A DNA stretch of 64,000 nt. Source: CAJXMH01 sp040220135 (GTDB lineage: Bacteria; Bacteroidota; Bacteroidia; Flavobacteriales_E; Vicingaceae). The stretch covers positions 1 to 64,000 of the forward strand of contig JAVJTT010000025.1 in assembly GCA_040220135.1 (NCBI GenBank), written 5' to 3'. Position 1 is the stretch's first letter. Each line of letters starts with the position of its first letter. The notes beneath the pieces are model-generated. The model made no database searches. It had not been told where the DNA came from and saw only the letters and a program-made list of their open reading frames with translations. This document shows, one piece after another, positions 18,470 to 27,042 of this stretch. The position numbers and the translations under genes were made by a program.

Positions 18470-19227
18470 TGTTTAACGTAAAGTTGTCGCTTAATAAAAT
18501 TCTTAGTTCTTTGGCTTAGGTATTCTATTCCCCACTGAAAATGAGAGTTGGTCCATCTTTGCGGATGAATGTTCTGCATGATGAAGGCCGGCATGTCGCC
18601 TTCCTTAAATGCCTTGATTATTTCATCGGTGTGATGAAAGCTTAACTCAAAAGGTGATTGAACTTTATCTCTTACACTTACTTTGTCTCCATCCCACCTT
18701 CTACCGGTATCTGTTAAGTAAAACACCTGCTTAAAATCCAGATCAAAATAGGGCTCAGCCATAATATCATAATCTCGGTAATTATATGTCTTCCATAAGT
18801 GCCGATTATCATACTTTGAGAGTGGACTACCATGCATACAAATCGTATTTACCGGAGCCAATTTTCTAAGTTTAGCTAACCAATGTTCAAAATGCTCGAT
18901 AGCCATTTCTTCATTTCCTTTACAAATCGCTAAATCTTCATAATGATAGCCAATTTCATGACCTAGCGTGGCAATCTCTTGAATGATACTTTCATCAAAA
19001 CTTTGCGGTACCGCTCGAAAATAGTAGACTCCTTTTGCTCCTAAGCGCTTCTGTAGCTTAGCAATTTTCAAGGAGTTTTGTGGCTTTTTATCAACATCGT
19101 GTCGCAAGATCAGGCACTTTTCATAGCTGTTTTCAAGATAATCCTTGAATGAAATTAATTGATAGCCTGCAGACATAGCAGCTTGTAGAAACTCCTCGTA
19201 TTTATCAATTGTAAAGTCTCTACTCAT
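18466..19227 (-). CDS. NodB/WbmS-like polysaccharide deacetylase-family protein
   Basis: A 253-residue protein with the metal-binding start of a carbohydrate esterase 4-like fold, 'LILRHDVDKKP' (residues about 55-65). It also has 'HEIGYHYEDLAI', 'MHGSPLSKYDN' and a late 'QNIHPQRW' motif. The pattern resembles WbmS and related deacetylase-like proteins of O-antigen loci. It is cytosolic, with no signal peptide, so it would act on a precursor sugar or lipid-linked intermediate. A deacetylase directly before a formyltransferase suggests sequential N-deacetylation and N-formylation of one sugar; this is inference. Confidence 0.78.
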   Translation of the reverse strand: MSRDFTIDKYEEFLQAAMSAGYQLISFKDYLENSYEKCLILRHDVDKKPQNSLKIAKLQKRLGAKGVYYFRAVPQSFDESIIQEIATLGHEIGYHYEDLAICKGNEEMAIEHFEHWLAKLRKLAPVNTICMHGSPLSKYDNRHLWKTYNYRDYDIMAEPYFDLDFKQVFYLTDTGRRWDGDKVSVRDKVQSPFELSFHHTDEIIKAFKEGDMPAFIMQNIHPQRWTNSHFQWGIEYLSQRTKNFIKRQLYVKQ

Positions 19228-20386
19228 GGCTTGCTTTTAGATACTCTTCTAAAGCCAACCACATCCAGCCTTGCGCCCAACGAATAAAAGGCGTTTTTAT
19301 AGTGACCCAAGGATATTTTTTATAATAGAAATAGCCTTTTGAAGAGCGCATTTCTTTACTGCTGTATTCTACAATAGAATCGGCCAACTTTAAATCCTCC
19401 GCATTTCGCTTCCATCTACTAAAAGAGATAATCCCTTGAGCCTGATTGTGTATGTCTACCGGCCAAACCGAAGGGTAACGGTACAAGGCTCTTCCTGATA
19501 CAAATTGATTCTTGGCGTAAAAGTCTGTACCCTTTTGCCAAGCCGGTTCGAATTCTCGCTTTGCTTCAGGAATGCAGTGCATCACGTAAGCTAAACTGTC
19601 TAATACATAGCCCTGATGAAAGTCAACTTGTGTTCTTTCCTTTCCTGTTTCCAAATTAATACTATAGTTCCATCGTCCATCTCGCTTTTGCTTTGCTACT
19701 ACAAAACGACTAGCTTTTAAGGCAAGTTCTTGATAGCGCTGTTCATTGGTTTGAGCATATAAAAAAGCAAAAAGTTCAGCCCCAAGCATACTTGCATTGT
19801 AACAACAGTCAGGCTCTATAGTACTATAGCTAATGCAGGTCCCATCTTCATCTTCTGTTTTCTCCAGATCTTGATCAATAAAGGTGGCAATACTCTTTAA
19901 AACTTCTAACGCTTCTTGTTTTTTTGTCGCTGTGTAATACGCTCTGATTCCTTTCGCAACAAAACAACTCACTACAATGGTGGGTGAATAGGCAGGTAAA
20001 AACTTCACAGATGAGGCCCAATCAAAGTTATAGCCCCAACAGTAGCCGCTATAGCCTTTGGTAGATTGTTCGATTAACCAATTGTACAAGCCATCCATTT
20101 TAGGCAACAATTCAGCCTCTTTAGTTCGTTGATAACGAAGACTGTAGGCTTGTAAGAACAAACCCATGGCCTTGGGATTATAGCCTTTCTTAATTCCAAT
20201 TAAAGGTCGAAGGTTAAGCGGATTCCGTTTTTGGATTTGAATGGCAATGGGTTTGCCCCATTTTCCAATAAGGCCAAACGGTAAGGGAGAATTTAAGGTA
20301 TCATAAGGGTCGTAGCCTTGATATTCTTCCTTCTCAATGTAGTTTATCAGCTTCGCATTGATTGCTTCAATCTCTTTAACTTCCAT
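19220..20386 (-). CDS. Alpha-barrel capsule-locus protein of unknown activity
   Basis: A 388-residue soluble protein built of repeated helix pairs with aromatic and Gly turns ('FLQAYSLRYQRTKEAELLPKM', 'YCWGYNFDWASS', 'DGRWNYSINLETG', 'VDFHQGYVLDSLAYV', 'RWAQGWMWLALEEYL'). This suggests an (alpha/alpha)6 toroid as in polysaccharide lyases and heparinase N-domains. Homologues next to bi-domain oxidoreductases in capsule loci are sometimes labelled delta-aminolevulinic acid dehydratase, which the sequence does not support. ATG at 20386 is chosen because it lies one base after the oxidoreductase stop. It overlaps the next gene by 8 bases. Hydrolase, lyase or epimerase activity is possible. Confidence 0.7.
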   Translation of the reverse strand: MEVKEIEAINAKLINYIEKEEYQGYDPYDTLNSPLPFGLIGKWGKPIAIQIQKRNPLNLRPLIGIKKGYNPKAMGLFLQAYSLRYQRTKEAELLPKMDGLYNWLIEQSTKGYSGYCWGYNFDWASSVKFLPAYSPTIVVSCFVAKGIRAYYTATKKQEALEVLKSIATFIDQDLEKTEDEDGTCISYSTIEPDCCYNASMLGAELFAFLYAQTNEQRYQELALKASRFVVAKQKRDGRWNYSINLETGKERTQVDFHQGYVLDSLAYVMHCIPEAKREFEPAWQKGTDFYAKNQFVSGRALYRYPSVWPVDIHNQAQGIISFSRWKRNAEDLKLADSIVEYSSKEMRSSKGYFYYKKYPWVTIKTPFIRWAQGWMWLALEEYLKASHE

Positions 20387-20387
20387 C

Positions 20388-22511
20388 CTAGAGTGTGATG
20401 CGTTCGCCTTTGAGTTTAATAGACTCAAGCACCTTGAAGGTGGCTAAAGTCACTTCATACAGCTCTTCAAATGGAATTGGCATTGCTTTTCCTTGACTGA
20501 TGGACTTTGTTAAGGCTTGAATTTCTGCTTGATAGCCTTTGTCTTGTTTCGCCTTTGATTTACTTACCTTCTTATCTATCAAGCTCAAGGATTTAAAATC
20601 CTCTAGCACAGCTGATTTTCCACCGGAGTGAACTTCCAAGTATTCTTTAGCCAATGCTTTGCTGCCATTGGCAAAGTATGAGATACCCGCCACACTGCCA
20701 TTTTTGAATTTGAGGTTGATCACCACTTTATCCGGAGTGGGTAAATGGTCTTCCATTGCCTCGGCTGAAACCGATTCGATCTCACTATTAGCCAAGTAAC
20801 GGCAAAGGTCTATAAAATGACAGGCCTCCCCAATAATACGCCCTCCTCCTACTTCCGGATCGTGCACCCAATGTTCTGCTGGAAGGTTTCCGGCATTGAT
20901 TCGGTAATGAATGGCTTTGGGAAGATCACTTCCAATAAAATCTTTTATCTCTTTGATTTGAGGGGCAAACCGACGATTAAAACCCACCATTAAACCACCC
21001 TTGGAGGCTTTATAAGCTTCTTTAATGGGTTCTAGCTCTTCTTCTTTTAGACAAAGCGGTTTTTCAACGTAAACGTTCTTATTGGCTTTTAAAGAAGCGG
21101 TAACATACTGTGCATGAGTATCATGACGAGAAAGTATAAAGACCGTATTTACTGCTTCTTGTAAAGGGACTTGCGCTGCATCTGGCAAACAAATTGGAAT
21201 TTGGTACTTATCTGCCACATAACGAGCGTTGTTTGATCTAGCTGTGGCAATAGCCGAAAGTTCAACTTCCTCTTTTAAAACAGGTAGTAAGAAGTTCTGA
21301 GCAAAAGATCCGGCGCCGATCAAACCTGCTTTTACTTTGCCGGCTTTTTGATTGACATGGCTTTTTAACTCAACCGTATCTTTTATTTCTTTTTTGCTGT
21401 CATATTCTAAGACCATTCCGCCTACTACTTCTACTCCATCTAAAATGGTTTGGTAAGCTTTTGGGGCTTCTTTAAAAGAAAACTGATGTGTAATAAGAGG
21501 CTGTAAATCAATAGACTTATTGGCTATCAATTGAACAAAGGATTGCATGTTTCGATTTTCCGTCCAACGCACATAAGAAATAGGGTAATCCAAGCCTTTT
21601 TCTTCATAATTGCTTTCATATCTACCTGGCCCGTAGGAAGAAGACATGCGAAGATCGAGTTCTTTTTTGAAGTAGTTTTTACGTGCAAAGCCTGTAGGTA
21701 CTGCCCCCACAATGATTACCTTCCCTTTTTTACGACAGACTTCTCCGGCAAAATCTACCGGATCGGTAGAGGAAGTACTGGCGGTAATCAAGACCGCATC
21801 TACTCCATGTCCATGAGTCTCCCTTTCAATAATTTCTGCTAACTGATCGTGATTACGGTGATAAATCTGCGTGGAAAATTGCTGAGCCAAGGCTAATTGC
21901 TTTTCGTCAATGTCTATCCCAATGGCTTGAATTCCGGCAGCTTGCAGGATCTGCATGCTCAATTGACCTATGATTCCCAAACCGATGACCAAACAACTTT
22001 CCCCTAAGTTTAATTCCGCCTGACGAAAGCCTTGCATGGCAATGGCTCCCATGGTAGTAAAGGCCGCTTCTTTTAAAGGTGTTCCTTCCGGCAGTTTCAC
22101 ACAAAGGTTTTGTGGCACACATACCACTTCACTGTGACCGGCTGAACCACCACCACAGGCAACTTGATCTCCTACCTTCAGTCCTCTTACATCATTGGCT
22201 AGGGCAATCACTTCACCGGAACAACTGTAACCCAAAGGAGAATAAGCCTCAAGCTTATTCATCACCATCTCATAGGTTTTCTTTACCCCAAAAGTTTTGG
22301 CGGAAGCAATCACTTTCTTTACTTCTTCTTGCCGAGCCTTCGCCTTTCCTAAATAACTCAAACGGGCGTCTTTCACGGTCTTTCCTTCCGTTCCGGGACT
22401 GATCACAGAATAATGAGTTCGCACCAAAACAGAACCCTCTTTTAGCGCCGGAAAAGGAACTTCGGTGAGTTCCATCTTGCCATCTTTTAAGTTTTGAGTG
22501 AGTTGTTCCAT
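20388..22511 (-). CDS. Bi-domain oxidoreductase (MDR plus GFO/IDH/MocA)
   Basis: A 707-residue fusion. Residues 1-370 are a medium-chain dehydrogenase ('SVISPGTEGKTV', 'GYSCSGEVIA', 'GDQVACGGGSAGHSEV', Rossmann 'CLVIGLGIIGQLSMQIL'). Residues 390-707 are a GFO/IDH/MocA sugar oxidoreductase with 'GLIGAGSFAQNF', the 'EKPLCL' lysine motif and 'GGRIIGEACHFIDLCRY'. The fusion is a known capsule/exopolysaccharide-locus enzyme, thought to oxidise, reduce or isomerise nucleotide sugars at two active sites. It is first in a tight run with the alpha-barrel protein, deacetylase and formyltransferase. The precise sugar is unknown. Confidence 0.93.
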   Translation of the reverse strand: MEQLTQNLKDGKMELTEVPFPALKEGSVLVRTHYSVISPGTEGKTVKDARLSYLGKAKARQEEVKKVIASAKTFGVKKTYEMVMNKLEAYSPLGYSCSGEVIALANDVRGLKVGDQVACGGGSAGHSEVVCVPQNLCVKLPEGTPLKEAAFTTMGAIAMQGFRQAELNLGESCLVIGLGIIGQLSMQILQAAGIQAIGIDIDEKQLALAQQFSTQIYHRNHDQLAEIIERETHGHGVDAVLITASTSSTDPVDFAGEVCRKKGKVIIVGAVPTGFARKNYFKKELDLRMSSSYGPGRYESNYEEKGLDYPISYVRWTENRNMQSFVQLIANKSIDLQPLITHQFSFKEAPKAYQTILDGVEVVGGMVLEYDSKKEIKDTVELKSHVNQKAGKVKAGLIGAGSFAQNFLLPVLKEEVELSAIATARSNNARYVADKYQIPICLPDAAQVPLQEAVNTVFILSRHDTHAQYVTASLKANKNVYVEKPLCLKEEELEPIKEAYKASKGGLMVGFNRRFAPQIKEIKDFIGSDLPKAIHYRINAGNLPAEHWVHDPEVGGGRIIGEACHFIDLCRYLANSEIESVSAEAMEDHLPTPDKVVINLKFKNGSVAGISYFANGSKALAKEYLEVHSGGKSAVLEDFKSLSLIDKKVSKSKAKQDKGYQAEIQALTKSISQGKAMPIPFEELYEVTLATFKVLESIKLKGERITL

Positions 22512-22549
22512 TGGGGCGAAATTAATACTATCGAGCCTAACTATTTAGA

Positions 22550-23557
22550 CTAATGTTCTTGCAAATTAGCGATTAAATCTAACCATGATTTTCTAAAGTA
22601 ATCATGATTAAACTGTGATGCGTAATGATAGCCTAGCTCACCTAGGGTTGTTTTTTCTTGAAATGCTTTTTCTACTTGCCCCTTTAATTTTGATTCTTCT
22701 TGAGCAATCAATTGCTGGCCACCTTCAAGCAATTCTCGCATTCCTCCTATTCCAGAACCAACTACTGGAACTTTACACAGCATGGCTTCATGGGCGATTC
22801 GGTTCCAACCTTCCATCATTTTTGAAAAAGCAACTACGACATCGCAACTGGCCAACAATAGTCGGTACTTTTCTTCAGAAAGACTAAGAAATTTTACCGG
22901 TAATTCTTTTGCTTGGTTGGCTCTTCCGGTCATGACCATCTGAATGCCTTTAATTCCCTTCAATGCTTCATAAACCTCATAGACGCCTTTTTCTTTTGTT
23001 GCATTTCCGATATAGACCAAAGGCTGATCCGTAGCGAAACCCAGACTCTTCCTCAATGTGCTTTTTTCTTCTTCATTGAACAAATAAAGTTCAGGATCAA
23101 AGGAATTATAAATTGTTTTTACCTTACTACAGCCGGCTTCTTCAAAATACTTTTTCCAATAATTCGAAACCACCACTAAACAATCAAGCTTTTTTACCCT
23201 TTTCAACAATCGATTAAAAAACCAACGGTGTTTTAGCGAATTGTTTTTTCTCTCAAAGTCAATATGGTGAATGATGCCAACATTGTACTTTGAATTCGAT
23301 AGATTACCAAATACAATAGGATATGGCTCCGAGACAGAGACTTCAGCCTTAGGCTTTCTCCGTAACCTCAAGGCATAGCTTATAGGATTATCATGCTGCC
23401 AAACGGCCTTTTCGTCAGCTACCACCTCATGTTCTTCAGAAAGTGAAAGAACAGCGTGATAATCGTATAGATTACCGCCATTCACTCCTTTTTTCAGTTC
23501 TTTAAACTTAATTGAGTCATGCAAAATTTTTGAACGGGATTGCCAGTGGATAATCAT
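22550..23557 (-). CDS. GT4-family glycosyltransferase
   Basis: A 335-residue GT-B glycosyltransferase. The C-terminal donor-binding half is clear: 'PLVYIGNATKEKGVYEVYEA', 'LASCDVVVAFSKMMEGWNRIAHEAMLC' (the E-x7-E retaining motif region) and 'VPVVGSGIGGMRELL'. It should add one sugar to the lipid-linked repeat unit. The N-terminal half is shorter than average for the group. It heads the minus-strand run down to the Wzi gene. A 228-base gap to the divergent sulfotransferase carries promoter elements. Confidence 0.9.
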   Translation of the reverse strand: MIIHWQSRSKILHDSIKFKELKKGVNGGNLYDYHAVLSLSEEHEVVADEKAVWQHDNPISYALRLRRKPKAEVSVSEPYPIVFGNLSNSKYNVGIIHHIDFERKNNSLKHRWFFNRLLKRVKKLDCLVVVSNYWKKYFEEAGCSKVKTIYNSFDPELYLFNEEEKSTLRKSLGFATDQPLVYIGNATKEKGVYEVYEALKGIKGIQMVMTGRANQAKELPVKFLSLSEEKYRLLLASCDVVVAFSKMMEGWNRIAHEAMLCKVPVVGSGIGGMRELLEGGQQLIAQEESKLKGQVEKAFQEKTTLGELGYHYASQFNHDYFRKSWLDLIANLQEH

Positions 23558-23730
23558 CTTTTAAATAAAGTAAACTTCTAGAAAATAAAACTTTCGAGGA
23601 AACAATATCATTCAAAATACTTACCAATATTAGCATTCGAAGTTATTAAATAGTCCAATACCATCAAGAATACTTCCGTATTCTAGTTGAATTGAAATCA
23701 AATCCACTTTCTGTAAGCTTGGGCATCTTG

Positions 23731-23748
23731 AATGAGTTTACACTCATT
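23731..23748. repeat. 7-bp inverted repeat beside the sulfotransferase promoter
   Basis: 'aatgagt' (23731-23737) and its complement 'actcatt' (23742-23748) are separated by four bases, forming a small dyad. It sits 17-34 bases before the -7 element of the plus-strand sulfotransferase, overlapping where a -33 element would be, so an operator role is possible. Confidence 0.5.
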
Positions 23749-23764
23749 TAATCATTACTAAGGA

Positions 23765-23772
23765 TATATTTG
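23765..23772 (+). promoter_or_regulatory. -7 promoter element (TATATTTG) for the sulfotransferase
   Basis: An exact TAnnTTTG match 13 bases upstream of the ATG at 23786, implying a very short leader. It gives this lone plus-strand gene its own transcript inside the minus-strand capsule operon. Confidence 0.6.
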
Positions 23773-23785
23773 CAAATTGAACGGT

Positions 23786-24634
23786 ATGATGTTGAAAAAG
23801 AAATTTAAACTCTTACGTTACTATCTTTTAAGGCACTTATTTAATACCCACAGAGAGACTCCAATCTACATCTTTGGGTATCATAAATCAGGCACAACTT
23901 TATTAGGCAAAATTTTCAAAGAAATTTGCCTCAAATATGGTTGGCAGTATAAAAGTGTTGCGGGCTCTTTTAACCAACTACCTTCAGCAGATGTAGTTTT
24001 CTTTTTGCACTCCCAGGTCGATTTCTCCAAATTACCCCAAAAATACATTGGAATTCATATGGTGAGAGATCCCAGAGATATCATCATCTCAGGTTACTTA
24101 TATCACAAACGAACAACTGAAGCTTGGTGCACTCAGAAGAATTTTCAAACAGAAAAGCCCATCCAATACCCACAAGTTCCAAATTCCCAAATGCATCGAT
24201 CTGAAGCTTGGAAAAAAAACTACCTCAAGCGTCTAAAACCTCATTCGTATCAAGAGAAAATCAATTCTTTGAATGAAGAAGAGGGAATTTTATTTGAAAT
24301 GGATCACTATGGCAAATGGACTCTAGAAGACATGCTGAAATGGGATTTTGAAACTGCTAATTGTCTGGAATTGAAGTTTGAGGATATTATGGCTGACTTT
24401 AACAATGAAGTGATGAAAATATTCTGGCATTGTCAGCTCTCAGATGCTCAAATTAAATTTGCAAAAAGATGTTCAGATAAAGAAGACATGAACAAAATGA
24501 GTTCAAAAGCAATTAGCAAGAACTCTCATATTTCATCGGCCAACACCAGTCGATGGAAGAAATATTTTACCAAAGAGATACAAACTGCGTTTGATGCTAA
24601 TTTTAAAGATGTACTAAAAAAGTATAATTATTAG
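23786..24634 (+). CDS. Sulfotransferase (PAPS-dependent), capsule-associated
   Basis: A 282-residue sulfotransferase. The 5'-phosphosulfate-binding loop is 'GYHKSGTTLLGKIF' near residue 30 and the 3'-phosphate-binding motif is 'HMVRDPRDIIISGYLYH' near residue 93. The C-terminus has the usual 'SANTSRWKKYFTKE' segment. Such enzymes transfer sulfate from PAPS to hydroxyl or amino groups, here most likely on the capsule glycan. ATG at 23786 is preferred over an in-frame TTG nine bases upstream because it leaves room for the promoter. It is convergent with the next glycosyltransferase gene and interrupts the operon on the opposite strand, perhaps as a later insertion. Confidence 0.9.
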   Translation: MMLKKKFKLLRYYLLRHLFNTHRETPIYIFGYHKSGTTLLGKIFKEICLKYGWQYKSVAGSFNQLPSADVVFFLHSQVDFSKLPQKYIGIHMVRDPRDIIISGYLYHKRTTEAWCTQKNFQTEKPIQYPQVPNSQMHRSEAWKKNYLKRLKPHSYQEKINSLNEEEGILFEMDHYGKWTLEDMLKWDFETANCLELKFEDIMADFNNEVMKIFWHCQLSDAQIKFAKRCSDKEDMNKMSSKAISKNSHISSANTSRWKKYFTKEIQTAFDANFKDVLKKYNY

Positions 24635-24683
24635 CTTTCGCAAAAAAATTTTACTCTTTTAAAAAATTTACTTTCATTCGGTC

Positions 24684-25781
24684 TTATTTAAGAAGTTGCA
24701 TAAATACTTTTGAAAAGTTATTGACCATCATTTGCTCTGTAAAGTTATGTTTGTAATGTTCTAGGCTGCGTCTTCCCATTCTTTCTCTCATGGGTTTATC
24801 TTGCACCAATACCTTTAATTTAGCGGCTAGTTGATCGGCCCTGCTCGTACCCACAATGAATCCATTTTTTCCATCTAGTACAGACTCTGTGATAGCCCCT
24901 TGGTCAGTAGAAATAATCGGCAATCCTGCCGCTAAGGCTTCTACTATTACCCAAGGATGCCCTTCAGGCTTGTTCGGTGGAAAAAGAAAAACCTCTGCCT
25001 CTGCAAAAAATCTCCACTTCGCTTCTCCTGAAAGTGGTGAATGAAAGGTAACCGGTAATTTTTCGTGCTCTACTAATTCTTTAGTTTTTTTTTCAAAAGA
25101 GCTATCGTTCCAGGCGCCGACTGCATTGAGTTGGAAATTCGTGACACCTGCTTTTTTTAATAAAGAGACCGCCCCTACCACCTCCCCAATGCCTTTAGCT
25201 TGATGGAAATTAGCAAAATATAGCAACTTTACTTTTTCCGTTCGATTTGGGATATTAGGAATTTCAAGATCACAGCCATTCGGCACCACAAAAATTTGCT
25301 CTGGAGAATAATAACCTTCAAACAAATATCTTAGGTTCTCACCCAGCACGATCATCGCTTTGGTTCGATTAAAACAAAAACGAATGTAGCTTCTTATAAG
25401 TGGATGTGCCCCTTCAACAATGTTGCGAAAATTACTCCCTCTTAACTGTAAAACCACTTTGGCACCAAAAGCTGAAGCAAGCAATATAAAGATTGAGTCT
25501 TTAAAGAAGCCGCCAATTGATTGGCTAAAAGGAAGTAAACAAAGTTCAGGTCGGTGTTTCGCTAAGAGTCCAAAAAGTTTAAAATAGATTTTGATATTCA
25601 TCCAAAGCTTTTTCAGGCTAAGGCTTCCAAAATCTGCCACACTTTTATTTACTGTATTATTTAAATGAATTAATTGAAAGGAATCACTTAAGCTTGATTG
25701 TAAAATTATTTCGGTAGCAATGGCAGGACCATAATATGGGGGTGGTAATTTACCAATGATCAACACTTTTGGCTTAGTCAT
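24684..25781 (-). CDS. GT4-family glycosyltransferase
   Basis: A 365-residue GT-B enzyme. N-terminal acceptor-side motif 'GKLPPPYYGPAIATEIIL' is typical of GT4 capsule enzymes. Donor-side elements are 'VVPNGCDLE', 'LLYFANFHQAKGIGEV', 'EVFLFPPNKPEGHPWVIVEALAAGLPI' and 'GAITESVLDGKNGFIV'. It overlaps the preceding polymerase gene by 8 bases and so is translated with it. It adds a sugar during repeat-unit assembly; the donor and linkage are unknown. Confidence 0.92.
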   Translation of the reverse strand: MTKPKVLIIGKLPPPYYGPAIATEIILQSSLSDSFQLIHLNNTVNKSVADFGSLSLKKLWMNIKIYFKLFGLLAKHRPELCLLPFSQSIGGFFKDSIFILLASAFGAKVVLQLRGSNFRNIVEGAHPLIRSYIRFCFNRTKAMIVLGENLRYLFEGYYSPEQIFVVPNGCDLEIPNIPNRTEKVKLLYFANFHQAKGIGEVVGAVSLLKKAGVTNFQLNAVGAWNDSSFEKKTKELVEHEKLPVTFHSPLSGEAKWRFFAEAEVFLFPPNKPEGHPWVIVEALAAGLPIISTDQGAITESVLDGKNGFIVGTSRADQLAAKLKVLVQDKPMRERMGRRSLEHYKHNFTEQMMVNNFSKVFMQLLK

Positions 25782-27042
25782 TTTCCTTTTTTAAAATGTA
25801 TTTAGGCAGAGAAGCATAGGCCATAATGGGAAAAATAAGGTAAGTGAAAAACGAATAGGTTAAAGGGCAGGTAGAAACAGAATACATTAATAAGCAGGTT
25901 ATAGCTGCTATAGTTAGGAATCGCTCAGGGCTTGTCATACGAAAGGACTTTCGAATTAAATAGACCAAGAATAGTAAATAAAACAATAAGCCTATGATTC
26001 CAGTTAGAAATAGCATTCTGACATAATCACTGTGCATGCCTCCTCCAACCATGGTTCTAGCTTCTTCTTGATCTGAAGTAATCACCCCAAATAAATTACT
26101 ATAGATGGGCATTTCTTCCCATACCTGAAAGTACTTCTTCCAACGACTCATTCTTCCATTAAATGACCGATCTACATCTGCATCTCCTTCTATTACTTGA
26201 ATTTCTCTTTCAATCAGGGGTTCAACAGTCTTGTTGTAAACTCTTGTTCCTAAAAACACAAGCAAGGGCATTGAAACCAGCAATACTAAAAAGCCCTTTC
26301 GACTACCTAAATTAAAAATGAAAAAGAGAAAGACAATGGCTAACAATACTCCCCAAGAAGCCGTTTGCTTGATGGCAATTAAGGTGGCAGTGGCGTAGAT
26401 AAAAACGAAGAGCAAACGAAAAACACGTCTTTTCTTTTTTCTCCCAGCTTGTATGAAAAAATAAGCCTGAATTAAGAGCGATCCAGTTGCATAGATCGCA
26501 TAATTCATCACATCTGCATAACCTCCTTGATAGCGGAGACCTCCACCTCTATTGGCAGATAACTCTTGAGTGCTTATGGGACCAAAAATAAGTTCGTAAG
26601 TTAAAATTATGGCAGGAACTATCGCAGAAATTAAAAATGTAGTCAATACTCCGTTTAACTGCCTTTTAGAATTGATGAATCGCCTAAAATAAATGAAGAG
26701 CAGTATCGGTGTAATATACTTGAGAACATCCCCAAAAGTGTCTAAGCTGAAATCTATAAATAAAATCAACACAATATTAAATAAGGACAACCCTCCCCAT
26801 ACCCAGAAGTTAAAATCTGACACTATGGATTTGAACTTTATAGGTAAGCCTTTAGATAGTAAACTTAGTAGAATGAAAACCGGACTTAAAACCCCTACGA
26901 TGTATAAGGGAGAAATGACCGGAGAAATCTCTTTGAGGAAATAAAAAACATCAATCAGAGGGCGGAATAAGATCAGCAACACCAGCCATTTCATGGCTAG
27001 GGGTAATGTTTTCAACCATATTTTCCAAGTTGCAAAACTCAT
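25774..27042 (-). CDS. O-antigen polymerase/ligase-like (Wzy) membrane protein
   Basis: A 422-residue polytopic protein with about ten to twelve hydrophobic helices. A long loop around residues 250-320 contains 'NGRMSRWKKYFQVWEEMPIYSNLFG', followed by 'GGGMHSDYVRMLFLTGIIGLLF'. The 'R..HSDYVR' type loop is characteristic of Wzy/WaaL O-antigen polymerases. It should join lipid-linked repeat units on the periplasmic face. It starts with a 4-base overlap with the upstream glycosyltransferase and sits with Wzx, Wzc and Wza homologues, which favours polymerase over ligase. Confidence 0.88.
   Translation of the reverse strand: MSFATWKIWLKTLPLAMKWLVLLILFRPLIDVFYFLKEISPVISPLYIVGVLSPVFILLSLLSKGLPIKFKSIVSDFNFWVWGGLSLFNIVLILFIDFSLDTFGDVLKYITPILLFIYFRRFINSKRQLNGVLTTFLISAIVPAIILTYELIFGPISTQELSANRGGGLRYQGGYADVMNYAIYATGSLLIQAYFFIQAGRKKKRRVFRLLFVFIYATATLIAIKQTASWGVLLAIVFLFFIFNLGSRKGFLVLLVSMPLLVFLGTRVYNKTVEPLIEREIQVIEGDADVDRSFNGRMSRWKKYFQVWEEMPIYSNLFGVITSDQEEARTMVGGGMHSDYVRMLFLTGIIGLLFYLLFLVYLIRKSFRMTSPERFLTIAAITCLLMYSVSTCPLTYSFFTYLIFPIMAYASLPKYILKKEND

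Noticed and set aside
21531..22402. Long antisense frames within the bi-domain oxidoreductase
   Set aside because: They are His/Arg-rich or low-complexity translations opposite a clear enzyme, typical of shadow frames.
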